DNA of 64,000 bases, taken from Pontibacter sp. FD36. Lineage in GTDB: Bacteria > Bacteroidota > Bacteroidia > Cytophagales > Hymenobacteraceae. Under the pieces are notes generated by a model. The model searched no databases. It saw only the letters and a list, made by a program, of their open reading frames with translations, and was not told the origin of the DNA. Position numbers and translations under genes: made by a program. Shown here in pieces: positions 33,892 through 43,461 of the stretch. The DNA lies in contig NZ_JADPMP010000003.1 in the NCBI RefSeq assembly GCF_015686655.1, positions 248,001 through 312,000 on the forward strand, given 5' to 3'. Within the stretch, counting starts at the first letter, position 1. Every line of letters begins with the position of its first letter.

Positions 33892-34803
33892 TTAGGCTGT
33901 CACCAGCTTTTTAGTTTTCTTTGTTTGGTATACCCTGTTGAGGTTACTCACCGTGATGGCGAGGAGTATAAGCGCCACACCCAGCCACTGCACCGTCCAC
34001 ACCTCTTCCTGTAGTACGAGGTAGGACATGGCCACCGCCACTGGCAGTTCTGCTGAACTCAGGATGGCACTCAGGCCAAGGCCAGTACGCGGTATACCAT
34101 AGGCGAAGAAAAGTGGCGGAATAACGGTGCCGAACACGGCCAACAGTAAGCCCCACTTCAGCAGTCCATCACCCAGCGCCCCGTTCACCAAGAACACCGG
34201 AGGGAAGACGCTCATAACTAGTATAGTCGCGCCCGTCAACAAAAGGGCACTCTTGGCGGTAGGGTGCAGGTCGTTGCCGGCCGCACCGTTGATCATCAGG
34301 AAAACAGAATAGCAGGCTGCTGCCAGTAATCCGAAGCCGATGCCAGCTAAGTCAAAATCAGGAACAGTGCCTGAGAACAGTCTGCCCGCCATGGCGGTAC
34401 CTATCAGTACCAGCAGCACCATCACGATTTGAGATAGCTGTGGCATTTTGCGCTTGATTACCGCTTCCAGCAGCAGGCTCATCCAAGTGAACTGCATCAG
34501 CAGCAGGATGGCGATAGAGGCCGGCACCGCCTGCACACACTTGTAATAGAAGATGCTCACCAGGCCAGTGCTGGTACCCATGGCTACGAGCTTGAGTTTG
34601 TCCAGTGCCGAAACACCAAAACTGCGACGCCCCATCAACTGGCGCACCAGCACAATGCCCCAGAGTATGATAAAGCCAAAGAGGACCTGTGTGCCGGTGA
34701 CGTCACCCAAGGTATAGCCTTCTTTGTAAGCCAGTTTTACGAATGTGGATAGTATGCCGAAGCTACACGCTCCGAGAAATACCAAAAGGATGCCTCTGAT
34801 CAT
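33892..34803 (-). CDS. DMT-superfamily (EamA) transporter
   Basis: A 303-residue inner-membrane protein with about ten hydrophobic segments arranged as two EamA repeats. The first repeat begins ILLVFLGACSFGILSTFVKLAYKEGYTLGDVTG. The second begins FGLLAAACYSVFLMINGAAG near residue 153. The pattern LSSAELPVAVAMSYLVLQEEVWTVQWLGVALILLAI near 245-282 is typical of the end of such proteins. They export or import small metabolites, often amino acids or nucleotides. The substrate is unknown. A short lysine-rich tail follows. Confidence 0.9.
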   Translation of the reverse strand: MIRGILLVFLGACSFGILSTFVKLAYKEGYTLGDVTGTQVLFGFIILWGIVLVRQLMGRRSFGVSALDKLKLVAMGTSTGLVSIFYYKCVQAVPASIAILLLMQFTWMSLLLEAVIKRKMPQLSQIVMVLLVLIGTAMAGRLFSGTVPDFDLAGIGFGLLAAACYSVFLMINGAAGNDLHPTAKSALLLTGATILVMSVFPPVFLVNGALGDGLLKWGLLLAVFGTVIPPLFFAYGIPRTGLGLSAILSSAELPVAVAMSYLVLQEEVWTVQWLGVALILLAITVSNLNRVYQTKKTKKLVTA

Positions 34804-35015
34804 AGATGTCCCTTTTGAAAATAGTCAGTAAAAAAATAAGGTATAGGGGTGGGCCCTCAGACCCAAATGGCGGAAATGGGAACTGTTAGAGGTCGTGCAG
34901 GACGTACCCCGTAATGAAAATCTGTGTATGTGCTAAGTGTGCAGCCATTTTGTTTTGCAAGGCCGCAAAGATAAAGCTGTATTTATTTCAAAAGCAAATT
35001 TATTTGTAACACAGG

Positions 35016-35807
35016 CTACTCTTTGCTTTCCTCAGCGGCTACCTCTATCATGGTTTCGGCGGTGCGGCGACCCAGGTAACCGTCTATCAGATAGTGCGCT
35101 ACATACAGTAAAGGCGTAAGGGCGACGGCGATAAAAAATTTGTAAATATAATTGATCGCAGCCACCGACATGACCAGCGAAAGGGGCCAGTTACCAAAAA
35201 GATAGAAGGCCACAAAGAGGACAACGACGCTGTCGATCAGCTGCGAAACAAGCGTGGAACCCGTCGCCCGCAGCCAGATCTTGCTGCTACCCGTGAAGCT
35301 GCGCAGCCAGTGGAACACCGTGGCGTCCAGAAACTGCGAAATAAGAAAGGCTACCACCGACCCGATGATGATACCCAGCCCTTGCCGGTAGATGGAGTTG
35401 AAAGCGAAATCAATATTGAATGGGTTTCCCGCTGCATCCTGATTATTCAGCTCCAGCCAAAAAGCAGCAGGGGGTAGCCCTGTTACAATAGTGATCACCA
35501 GGAATGCATACAAAATCAGGACCACGGTCAGGATGCTGACTTTCTTCACACCCTCTTTGCCAAAGTACTCATTGATGATATCGGTGGTCACAAACACCAC
35601 AGGCCAAATGATGACGCCAGCCGTGAGGTTGAAGTCAAACTTCTCGCCCATGATTCCGATCTGGGCACCCTGCAAACCAAAGAGTGCTTCCGCCGAAAAA
35701 ATCTTTACACCGATCAGTTCAGCCAACAGGGCATTGGCCAGGAAGATGCCACTCAGGACAAGGAAGAGGTTGGTGCGTTTTTTCTCAAGGGAGGGGGCTG
35801 CCGGCAT
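35016..35807 (-). CDS. Queuosine-precursor transporter (YhhQ/VUT family)
   Basis: A 263-residue inner-membrane protein with six or seven hydrophobic helices. VVFVTTDIINEYFGKEGVKKV near 70-90 and STLVSQLIDSVVVLFVAFY near 183-201 are the family signatures. E. coli YhhQ imports 7-cyano-7-deazaguanine, a queuosine precursor, so this protein probably salvages preQ0 or preQ1. A 40-residue loop between helices is longer than in YhhQ itself. I looked for a preQ1 riboswitch upstream and saw none. Confidence 0.88.
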   Translation of the reverse strand: MPAAPSLEKKRTNLFLVLSGIFLANALLAELIGVKIFSAEALFGLQGAQIGIMGEKFDFNLTAGVIIWPVVFVTTDIINEYFGKEGVKKVSILTVVLILYAFLVITIVTGLPPAAFWLELNNQDAAGNPFNIDFAFNSIYRQGLGIIIGSVVAFLISQFLDATVFHWLRSFTGSSKIWLRATGSTLVSQLIDSVVVLFVAFYLFGNWPLSLVMSVAAINYIYKFFIAVALTPLLYVAHYLIDGYLGRRTAETMIEVAAEESKE

Positions 35808-36055
35808 AGGTCGGGTTTTCTTATCACAGCAAGTTTACAAGTTATGGGCCGCTAAATCAAATATCACTGCCCTTAGCTTTGCTGCTAACAGTGCTCCAGC
35901 TAAAACAATGAGCTACGCCTTCACCAAGTATTTTCTGCCATTCAATAAATATAATATACAGATTGCTAATATTTATAAAAATTGTTTTATTAAATATTGG
36001 ATAAAAGCTAAATTTATGTTTGCTAGTTGCTTATTTCAATTAATTCCTTAGTTCT

Positions 36056-36856
36056 ATGAAAAAGATATTTACAGGAGCTGCGCTGCTGTTGTTGTGCTTT
36101 GGGTCGGGAGAGGCCGTGGCACAGGGCGGGATGCTCAACAAGCTAAAACAAAAAGCCAACAACATCGCCGAAAAGGCATTGGACAAGACAATTGAGGACA
36201 AAACAGGTATAGGGAACGGCTCCTCTAATAATAGTAGCGCTACGGCTGGCAATTCCAGTTCCAGCAGGGCTAGAAATAAAGGAGGGGAAGGTCTTATCTC
36301 GACACCACCTGATGTGAATGCATTCCTGGGTGACGCTGACAAAGCCTTTAAAGCCGGTACGTATGGCGAAGCCCGCTACGCTGTGCAGCAGGCCATGCTG
36401 GGAGTTGAACTCCAGATCGGTCAGAAGATACTCAAGTCCCTACCGGAGTCGATCAGTGGTTTGAATAAGGATGAAAGTGTAGAGCAGGTGGCCAGCAGCG
36501 GTTGGGGATGGGCCGGCCTGACCATCATGCGCCAGTATACCGACAATAATGAGAAGGAACTGCGGGTGATGGTGGCTAATAATTCGGTGATGTTATCGGC
36601 CGTGAACATGTACCTGGCAAACGGTGGCTATACCCAGACGTCAGGAGAGCAGCAGAACTGGAAGCAAACCAAGGTGAAAGGGCACCGTGCCGTGATCGAG
36701 TATGATGATGCCAGCGGTTACAAACTGACCGTGCCGATGGGACAGTCGTCGCTGCTGGTGTATGAAGGCGTCAACTTCAAAAACGAACAGGATATGATGG
36801 CAGCGGCTAATGCGGTGGATATTGATGGCATCAAGAAAATGCTGGGCGAAAAATAA
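36056..36856 (+). CDS. Secreted protein, unknown (first of two paralogues)
   Basis: A 266-residue exported protein with a signal peptide ending near GEAVAQ (residue 23), a Ser/Asn-rich linker (about 54-72) and a globular part. I do not recognise the family. A segment near residues 100-126 (FKAGTYGEARYAVQQAMLGV, then ELQIGQKILKSLP) matches in order a segment of the next gene. Both also share the pattern of a GFGMG/GWGWAG turn, a NNS-containing strand and VKxHxAV near the end. The two genes are 30 bases apart and most likely one transcript that arose by tandem duplication. Confidence 0.75.
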   Translation: MKKIFTGAALLLLCFGSGEAVAQGGMLNKLKQKANNIAEKALDKTIEDKTGIGNGSSNNSSATAGNSSSSRARNKGGEGLISTPPDVNAFLGDADKAFKAGTYGEARYAVQQAMLGVELQIGQKILKSLPESISGLNKDESVEQVASSGWGWAGLTIMRQYTDNNEKELRVMVANNSVMLSAVNMYLANGGYTQTSGEQQNWKQTKVKGHRAVIEYDDASGYKLTVPMGQSSLLVYEGVNFKNEQDMMAAANAVDIDGIKKMLGEK

Positions 36857-36886
36857 ACTTCATAGAAATCTAGAATGAAACCAGAT

Positions 36887-37489
36887 ATGAAAAATATAGC
36901 AATCCTAGTCGTTTTCACCTTCCTGCCTGCCGTGGCCTTTAGCCAGGATTTCAGCAAAAGCTTAGCTGAGGCGAAAACCTCTTATGGGTCAGGTGATCTA
37001 AGCAATTCGCGCTTTGCCATGGAGCAGATGCTCCGTAGTCTGGACGCTGAAATTGGGAAGGAAATCCTAAAGATGCTGCCGGCAAAAATGGAGGACCGCA
37101 GTCCAAATGTGAAAGAAGATGACGTGACCGGCGGTGGCGCAGGCTTTGGTATGGGCTTGTTTGTGCATCGCAGTTATGGCCCTGCCAACAATCAGGTTAC
37201 AGTTGACATTATCAACAATTCACCACTGATCAACTCATTGCAGGCTGTTCTGGCTCTGCCATTTATTGGCAATTCCGGCGACGGCAAACAAAAAGTGGTG
37301 AAAGTGCATGGCTATAAAGCAGTACTAAATAAAATTGAAGGTATGGAAGGAGCTCCGGCCGGTTATGAATTGCAGATTCCTTTGCAGAACACACTGCTGA
37401 CCTTAAAAGCCGACAATGCAAAAGAGGATAATATTATGAAGATGGCCAACAGCCTGCCACTCGATAAAATAGCGCAAATGGCGCACTAG
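36887..37489 (+). CDS. Secreted protein, unknown (second of two paralogues)
   Basis: A 200-residue exported protein from the ATG at 36887; an ATG at 36875 is also possible. The signal peptide is AILVVFTFLPAVAFSQ. The region YGSGDLSNSRFAMEQMLRSL, then DAEIGKEILKMLP, parallels the first paralogue but the Ser/Asn linker is absent. No known domain is seen. It ends three bases before a perfect 16-base palindrome (37492-37507) at the junction with the convergent rnz gene. Confidence 0.75.
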   Translation: MKNIAILVVFTFLPAVAFSQDFSKSLAEAKTSYGSGDLSNSRFAMEQMLRSLDAEIGKEILKMLPAKMEDRSPNVKEDDVTGGGAGFGMGLFVHRSYGPANNQVTVDIINNSPLINSLQAVLALPFIGNSGDGKQKVVKVHGYKAVLNKIEGMEGAPAGYELQIPLQNTLLTLKADNAKEDNIMKMANSLPLDKIAQMAH

Positions 37490-37491
37490 TC

Positions 37492-37507
37492 AGGTATAGC
37501 TATACCT
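37492..37507. repeat. Perfect palindrome of the AGGTATAG motif
   Basis: Two head-to-head copies give AGGTATAGCTATACCT exactly between the convergent ends of the second paralogue and rnz; the last base is the first base of the rnz stop codon. Confidence 0.8.
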
Positions 37508-38424
37508 TATTCACGCACACAGAAAATGCTTCCCTCTACTGCCAGATCGGTTTTAGGGAATACCTCCTGCGCTTCTGTGAGCAGAGGCGTCAGGTCTTTG
37601 TAACGCACCGAGAAGTGACCTAACAGCAAGTGACGTACCTGAGCGGCAACAGCCATTTCGGCGGCCTGTCGTGCAGTGCTGTGGAAGGTATAGTGCGCCC
37701 GCTCACGCATTTCGTCAGTAAAGGTAGCTTCGTGGTAAAGGAGATCCACACCCTTCAGGTAGGGGAGCAGGTCGGGCTTATACCTACTATCTGCGCAGTA
37801 GGCGTAGCTGCGGCTGCGCTTGGGCTCCAGCGTCACCACCGAATTGCGAACAAGCACATTCCCTTGTTCGTCGCGTACGTCCTCGCCCCATTTCAGTCGC
37901 ACCAGTTGCGGTGGCGTCAGGAAACCGGGCAGGTTCTCTTTGATCAGCGGACGTGGCTTTGGCTTCTCGCGGAACAGGAAACCGCAGCAGGGAATGCGGT
38001 GCTCCATGGGTATGGTATGCACCGTGATCTTTTTATCTTCGTAAATTTTGCGGTAGCTGGTGGTGTCAAGCTCATGAAAAATAAGCTTGTAGCACAGGTT
38101 AGTGCCGGAGTACTTGAGCTGAAGACTTAGGATTTCGGAGAGGCCGGGAGGGCCAAAGAGGTGCAGCGGCTGTTGGCGGCCCTGCAAATGCATGGTAGAG
38201 AGAAGGCCTGCCAGACCGAAGTAGTGGTCGCCGTGCAGGTGGCTGATGTAGATATTAGAAATGCGCTGATGCTTTATCTTGTAAAGCATCAGCTGCATTT
38301 GGGTTCCTTCTCCGCAATCAATCAGATGAAGCTGATTGTCTATGGTCAGCAGTTGGGCAGTATGGTGCCGGTTTGCCGAGGGTGTGGCCGACGAACTACC
38401 GAGTATCCTGAGTTCGAAATCCAC
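37507..38424 (-). CDS. rnz: Ribonuclease Z
   Basis: A 305-residue metallo-beta-lactamase-fold tRNA 3'-endonuclease, the normal length for the short RNase Z. The zinc motif SHLHGDHYFGL has His62, His64, Asp66 and His67. Other ligands are in HRIPCCGFLFREKPKP near 142, ADSRYKPD near 213 and LLLGHFSVRY near 267. It trims tRNA precursors 3' of the discriminator base. The start codon is GTG at 38424, as no ATG is nearby. It follows the STAS gene by 13 bases. Confidence 0.94.
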   Translation of the reverse strand: MDFELRILGSSSATPSANRHHTAQLLTIDNQLHLIDCGEGTQMQLMLYKIKHQRISNIYISHLHGDHYFGLAGLLSTMHLQGRQQPLHLFGPPGLSEILSLQLKYSGTNLCYKLIFHELDTTSYRKIYEDKKITVHTIPMEHRIPCCGFLFREKPKPRPLIKENLPGFLTPPQLVRLKWGEDVRDEQGNVLVRNSVVTLEPKRSRSYAYCADSRYKPDLLPYLKGVDLLYHEATFTDEMRERAHYTFHSTARQAAEMAVAAQVRHLLLGHFSVRYKDLTPLLTEAQEVFPKTDLAVEGSIFCVRE

Positions 38425-38437
38425 AAAATAGGTTTAA

Positions 38438-38815
38438 CTAGTCTTCCTTGTTGGTCAGGTCCTGCTCGATCTCGTGTAGGAACACGCGGTCGATCGCCTC
38501 TTCCACCGTAGGCAGGATGTTCAGCACAGACTCTAGTTTAGAGATCGTGATCAACTTCATCACGTGGTCCTGCAGGCTGGTCAGAATCAGCAAACCGTTA
38601 GACGAGTTGCAAAGTCTGTTAGCGATCAGGATAGAGCTCAGTCCCGAAGAGTCAGTATATTTTACGTTATTGAGGTCAAGAATCAGGTTGGTGATCCCTT
38701 CAGCATTCAATTTCACGAACTCAGATTTCAAATCCGGAGCGATTGAAGTATCAAGTTTCTTCTCGTCTATCGTGATAATCGTGTAGTTTTCTTTCTTATC
38801 AATCGTGTACTTCAT
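38438..38815 (-). CDS. STAS-domain protein (anti-sigma factor antagonist type)
   Basis: A 125-residue single STAS domain protein from the ATG at 38815. Its core LILDLNNVKYTDSSGLSSILIANRLC near 44-69 has the SpoIIAA-like loop with Ser56 or Ser57 as the possible phosphorylation site. A charged tail follows. Such proteins bind anti-sigma factors or kinases and switch them by phosphorylation; the partner is not encoded nearby. It lies between purC and rnz on one strand, 13 bases before rnz, so all three may form one operon. Confidence 0.85.
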   Translation of the reverse strand: MKYTIDKKENYTIITIDEKKLDTSIAPDLKSEFVKLNAEGITNLILDLNNVKYTDSSGLSSILIANRLCNSSNGLLILTSLQDHVMKLITISKLESVLNILPTVEEAIDRVFLHEIEQDLTNKED

Positions 38816-38870
38816 AGATCTACCAGTAAAGGATTTAAACGCGAATGTACCAAAATCCACGTTAATAATT

Positions 38871-39818
38871 CTAATTTTTGTCGTTAAAAATGTTTTCTTC
38901 TATGTGATTCTCAATGCGTGAGAGCACATTATCGTAACTTTCCTTATGAAAAGGCTGGCCCGTAAAAACCTCGTAAAGTTCGATGTATCGGTCCGAAATA
39001 CTGTTCACTACTTCATCTGTCATTTCAGGTATAGCCTGGTCTTCTTTTCCCTGAAAACCATTCTCAATCAGCCATTGGCGCACAAACTCCTTTGAAAGTT
39101 GTTTTTGCGATTCGCCGTTCTGCTGGCGCTCCTGATACCCTTCCAGATAAAAGTAGCGCGAAGAGTCCGGTGTGTGGATCTCGTCGATCAGGTATACCTC
39201 GCCGTTGTAGCTGCCGAACTCATACTTGGTGTCTACCAGTATCAGTCCACGCTTTGCGGCCAGTTCCGAACCTCTCGCGAAGAGTGCCCGGGTATAAGCT
39301 TCTAATTTAATATATTCTTGCTCAGATACAATGCCTTTTGCCAGAATTTCTTCTCGCGAAATATCCTCATCGTGTCCTTCGTCGGCCTTGGTCGTTGGGG
39401 TGATGATCGGCTCGGGCAGTTTGTCGTTTTCACGCAAGCCCTCCGGCAACGCTACACCGCAAACACTGCGTTTGCCGGCCTTGTACTCGCGCCAGGCATG
39501 ACCAGCCAGATAGCCCCTGATCACCATCTCCACTTTATAGGGTTCGCAACGGTACCCGATCGTCACGTTCGGGTCTGGTGTCGAAAGCACCCAATTCGGA
39601 ACAAGGTCTGAAGTAGCTTTAAGGTTTATGCTCGCTATTTGGTTCAATACCTGGCCTTTATAAGGAATGGCCCGTGGCAACACCACGTCAAACGCTGAGA
39701 TCCGGTCGGTGGCTACTACCGCCAAACGGTCCTCGAAATAATAAACATCGCGCACCTTGCCTCTATAAAAACCGGTTTGCCCGGCGAAGGAGAAGTTAGT
39801 TTCTTTTATGGCCTCCAT
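38871..39818 (-). CDS. purC: SAICAR synthetase (phosphoribosylaminoimidazole-succinocarboxamide synthase)
   Basis: A 315-residue enzyme from the ATG at 39818 that joins CAIR and aspartate in purine synthesis. Visible motifs are [31 protein letters not shown] near 17-47, [16 protein letters not shown] near 100-115, [15 protein letters not shown] near 140-154, [12 protein letters not shown] near 190-201 and [12 protein letters not shown] near 208-219. The length fits the larger eukaryote-like PurC. A TAnnTTTG box lies 25 bases before the ATG. It appears to be the first gene of a purC-STAS-rnz unit. Confidence 0.95.
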   Translation of the reverse strand: MEAIKETNFSFAGQTGFYRGKVRDVYYFEDRLAVVATDRISAFDVVLPRAIPYKGQVLNQIASINLKATSDLVPNWVLSTPDPNVTIGYRCEPYKVEMVIRGYLAGHAWREYKAGKRSVCGVALPEGLRENDKLPEPIITPTTKADEGHDEDISREEILAKGIVSEQEYIKLEAYTRALFARGSELAAKRGLILVDTKYEFGSYNGEVYLIDEIHTPDSSRYFYLEGYQERQQNGESQKQLSKEFVRQWLIENGFQGKEDQAIPEMTDEVVNSISDRYIELYEVFTGQPFHKESYDNVLSRIENHIEENIFNDKN

Positions 39819-39842
39819 TAGGTCTGTTAGGTTAGAGAAAGG

Positions 39843-39850
39843 CAAAGTTA
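39843..39850 (-). promoter_or_regulatory. -7 promoter box of purC
   Basis: On the minus strand the bases read TAACTTTG, an exact TAnnTTTG match 25 bases upstream of the ATG. Confidence 0.5.
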
Positions 39851-39995
39851 AAATATTTTTGTCGGTGCGGGTTAATAGCTACAGGTATAAATGTAAAATG
39901 CCTTTTGCAGAAGGGAAAATCATCTGGGTTTAGACATTGCTATATACTCTTAAGTATAGCTATAGTTTTATATTATGAAATCTATTGTTTGTACA

Positions 39996-41480
39996 TTATT
40001 GAGAATGTTGCGGAGGGGGCAAGGATTTCTCTATTAACGGCTCACGGTAATGAATGATGTTGTGCGCCATTCCTTTAAAAATGACAAAATGGAAAGGGAG
40101 CATTGCATACCAATATAGTCTACCTGCTAAACCATCTGGCCGGAATGCAGCTAGCTGCTCAAGGTAATTCCCGTCAGCCTCCCGGCATATTCTGAACTGC
40201 AGCCAGGCCTCGCCGGGGAGCTTCATTTCGGCGTACAGTAACATGCGTTCAGCCCTGCGGTCAACTGCCAGTACACGCCAAAAATCAATGGAATCACCAG
40301 CTTTTACATCGATAGGGTGTCTGCGTCCGCGCTGAAGGCCAACCCCACCCACCATTTTGTCGAGTAGACCACGAATCTCCCACAGGAAGTCTGTTTTGTA
40401 CTAGCCGCGCTCACCGCCGATGCGCAGGATGTTATCCATTACCTCATCAGGGGCTCTGTCGAAGCGCATGCGCTGGCGGTCGGTGAGTACCCCATGCTCT
40501 GGAATTTGTACAAAATCCATGAAATTGAGTTGGATGGTGCCGCTCACTAGTGCATCCTTCCAACTCGACACCACCATGTTCTGCTCCATCTTGGTAAAAG
40601 CCAGATTCAGAGCACTCTCGTAGCTCAGGCACTTATGCGGTATAAGTCGTTGTATGCTGCTGTCTTTCACCACGGCATCGTTGCGCAGACTCTCCACCAG
40701 ACTGCGGGCTAGTGCGTAATTGGTGCTCGTGACAAAGTATAGCCAGTAGGAGGAGAGCTTGGGTGTGAGTACAGGCAAGGTATAGATGCGGCGTTTCAGG
40801 TTGCGTACCTTGGCCAGCTGCAGCAGCATTTGCTTGTAAGTGAGCACGTCAGGGCCGCCAATCTCAAAGCGTTTGCTGTAGCAGTCTTCCCTGCCCAGCA
40901 CAGCAGTCAAGTAAAACATGACATCGCGTATAGCGATGGGTTGGCAGCAGGAGTTGAGCCAGCGAGGCGTCACCATCACGGGCAGCTTTTCCACCAGGTC
41001 GCGGATGATCTCGAAAGAAGCGCTGCCTGACCCGATGATGATGGCCGCCCGCAGTACTGTAAGCGATGGTTTTCCCTGCGCGAGCACATCCTCTACCTGC
41101 CGACGTGAAGACAAATGCCGCGACAAGTGCGCATCGTTGGCAATGCCGCTGAGGTAAATCAACTGCCTGGCACTGGTGCTGTTAAGATACTGGACAAAAT
41201 TTGTAGCCGATGCTTTTTCTGCTTCTTCAAAGTCTGCCGAGCCGGAACCCATGGAGTGCACCAGATAATAAGCCGCGTCTATGTCTCTTGGCAAGTCCTG
41301 TAAACTTTCCGGTTGAAGCAGATCCCCTTTTGCCACCTGTACTTTTTCCTTAAGGCTGTCTGCTACCTCGAAGCGGCGTGGATCCCGAACAAGGCATACC
41401 ACTTCGTGCTGCGCTTCTATGAGCACAGGAAGAAGTCGTTTGCCAATGTAGCCGTTTGCGCCGGTCAGGAGTATTTTCAT
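39996..41480 (-). pseudogene. YbjT-like NAD(P)-binding protein with DUF2867 domain, interrupted by in-frame TAG
   Basis: The frame from 41480 reads an SDR/NmrA-like Rossmann domain (LLTGANGYIGKRLLPVL at the start, then YYLVHSMGSG, YLSGIAND, EIGGPDVLTYKQML). It runs into the DUF2867 domain and stops at TAG 40401-40403 after RIGGERG. The same frame continues without a break with YKTDFLWEIRGLLDK, then VGGVGLQRGRRHPID and DSIDFWRVL, to 39996. In the family, as I remember it, tryptophan stands at the stop position, so TGG to TAG explains the break by one base. Full length would be about 494 residues, close to E. coli YbjT (476). Function of the family is unknown. A sequencing error or readthrough remain possible. 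Confidence 0.85.
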
Positions 41481-41668
41481 TTAGTTTTAGGACGTCTATA
41501 CCTGCACAACAGGGACGCCCTGTTAATGTTATGCGAGTGAGATTATGTTTTTTCAAAGATAATGAATCTGCAGGTAAAATAGGGTTCTGTTATAAGGTGT
41601 ATAAAGTCTTGATTTGCAGGCTTGTGAAATTGATTTTTAGATGAATCTGAAATATTGTGAAATAAAAA

Positions 41669-41700
41669 TTTGGATTATTTGAAATGCTGCTCTAGCTTTG
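41669..41700 (+). promoter_or_regulatory. Promoter of the SAM-controlled sulfur operon
   Basis: TTTG (41669-41672), a 20-base spacer and TAGCTTTG (41693-41700) match the Bacteroidota consensus exactly. Transcription would start about 25 bases before the riboswitch. Confidence 0.7.
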
Positions 41701-41729
41701 CATCATCAAGTCTGATATCCCTTTGTGGG

Positions 41730-41840
41730 TATCGATTTATAAAGAAGCGTGGAGAGACAGGCTCTATGAAGCGCTAGCAACCAGCCTCAGGCAAGGTGCT
41801 AATTCCTGATTCCGGATGTTCGGAAGCATATAAATTGATA
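41730..41840 (+). ncRNA. SAM-I (S-box) riboswitch
   Basis: The conserved core is present in order: GGAGAGACAGGCTCTATGAA, then GCGCTAGCAACC, then AAGGTGCTAATTCC. The P1 helix is formed by 41730-41740 with 41830-41840, 11 pairs with one G-U wobble. It lies upstream of the O-acetylhomoserine sulfhydrylase gene, a classical S-box target, so S-adenosylmethionine should turn the operon down. The expression platform is not a simple terminator directly after P1: the next element is the start of a small reading frame five bases further on. Confidence 0.97.
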
Positions 41841-41845
41841 ACGTT

Positions 41846-41980
41846 ATGGAAAAGGGAACAAAACCAACACCGCTTTTTTTACGATCAACTACGGCAGCCC
41901 AACTGCCACAAGCTCGTCATGCCTTTGCACATGCTGCTGTCATGTGTAATTCCATGTGCATGTGTTGCTGCTGTTGCTAG
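41846..41980 (+). CDS. Leader peptide ending in five consecutive cysteines
   Basis: A 44-codon open frame with an ATG five bases after the riboswitch P1 helix and a TAG at 41978-41980. The first 30 codons are ordinary (Thr, Pro, Ala, His, Arg); the end reads MCNSMCMCCCCC, giving seven cysteines in the last eleven residues, five in a row directly before the stop. That is the layout of an attenuator leader peptide, where the ribosome tests supply of charged tRNA(Cys). It is followed by a weak hairpin and nine T. No Shine-Dalgarno is present, as is usual here. It is not one of the metabolic genes, and its product is probably not functional as a protein. The peptide ending is seen directly; the regulatory role is inferred. 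Confidence 0.65.
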   Translation: MEKGTKPTPLFLRSTTAAQLPQARHAFAHAAVMCNSMCMCCCCC

Positions 41981-42005
41981 CGCGACCAATCCCCAATTTT
42001 TTTTT
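41973..42005 (+). terminator. Candidate attenuator terminator
   Basis: GTTGC-TAGC-GCGAC (41973-41986, with one G-U pair) overlaps the last cysteine codons and the stop of the leader frame, and nine T follow at 41997-42005. Upstream, TGCACATG (41926-41933) can pair with CATGTGCA (41953-41960) or, as CACATG, with CATGTG at 41941-41946, so alternative folds exist. The stem is weak and the T-run starts ten bases after it, so this is tentative. Confidence 0.4.
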
Positions 42006-42078
42006 GCTGCAATAATGTCTCGCCACAGGTATAGCCTGTGAGCATACGCCTGTAGCCTCCTCTTTCTTCTTGTCTTAG

Positions 42079-43460
<1,382 letters not shown>

Positions 43461-43461
<1 letters not shown>

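Noticed and set aside
35808..35900. preQ1 riboswitch upstream of the YhhQ-family gene
   Set aside because: The transporter family makes it worth a look, but none of the conserved preQ1 loop or tail sequence is visible.
41796..42041. Longer frame through the sulfur operon leader, in another phase
   Set aside because: It begins inside the SAM riboswitch core, and the Cys codons in that phase are scattered. The frame 41846-41980, with five Cys codons before its stop, fits the layout better.
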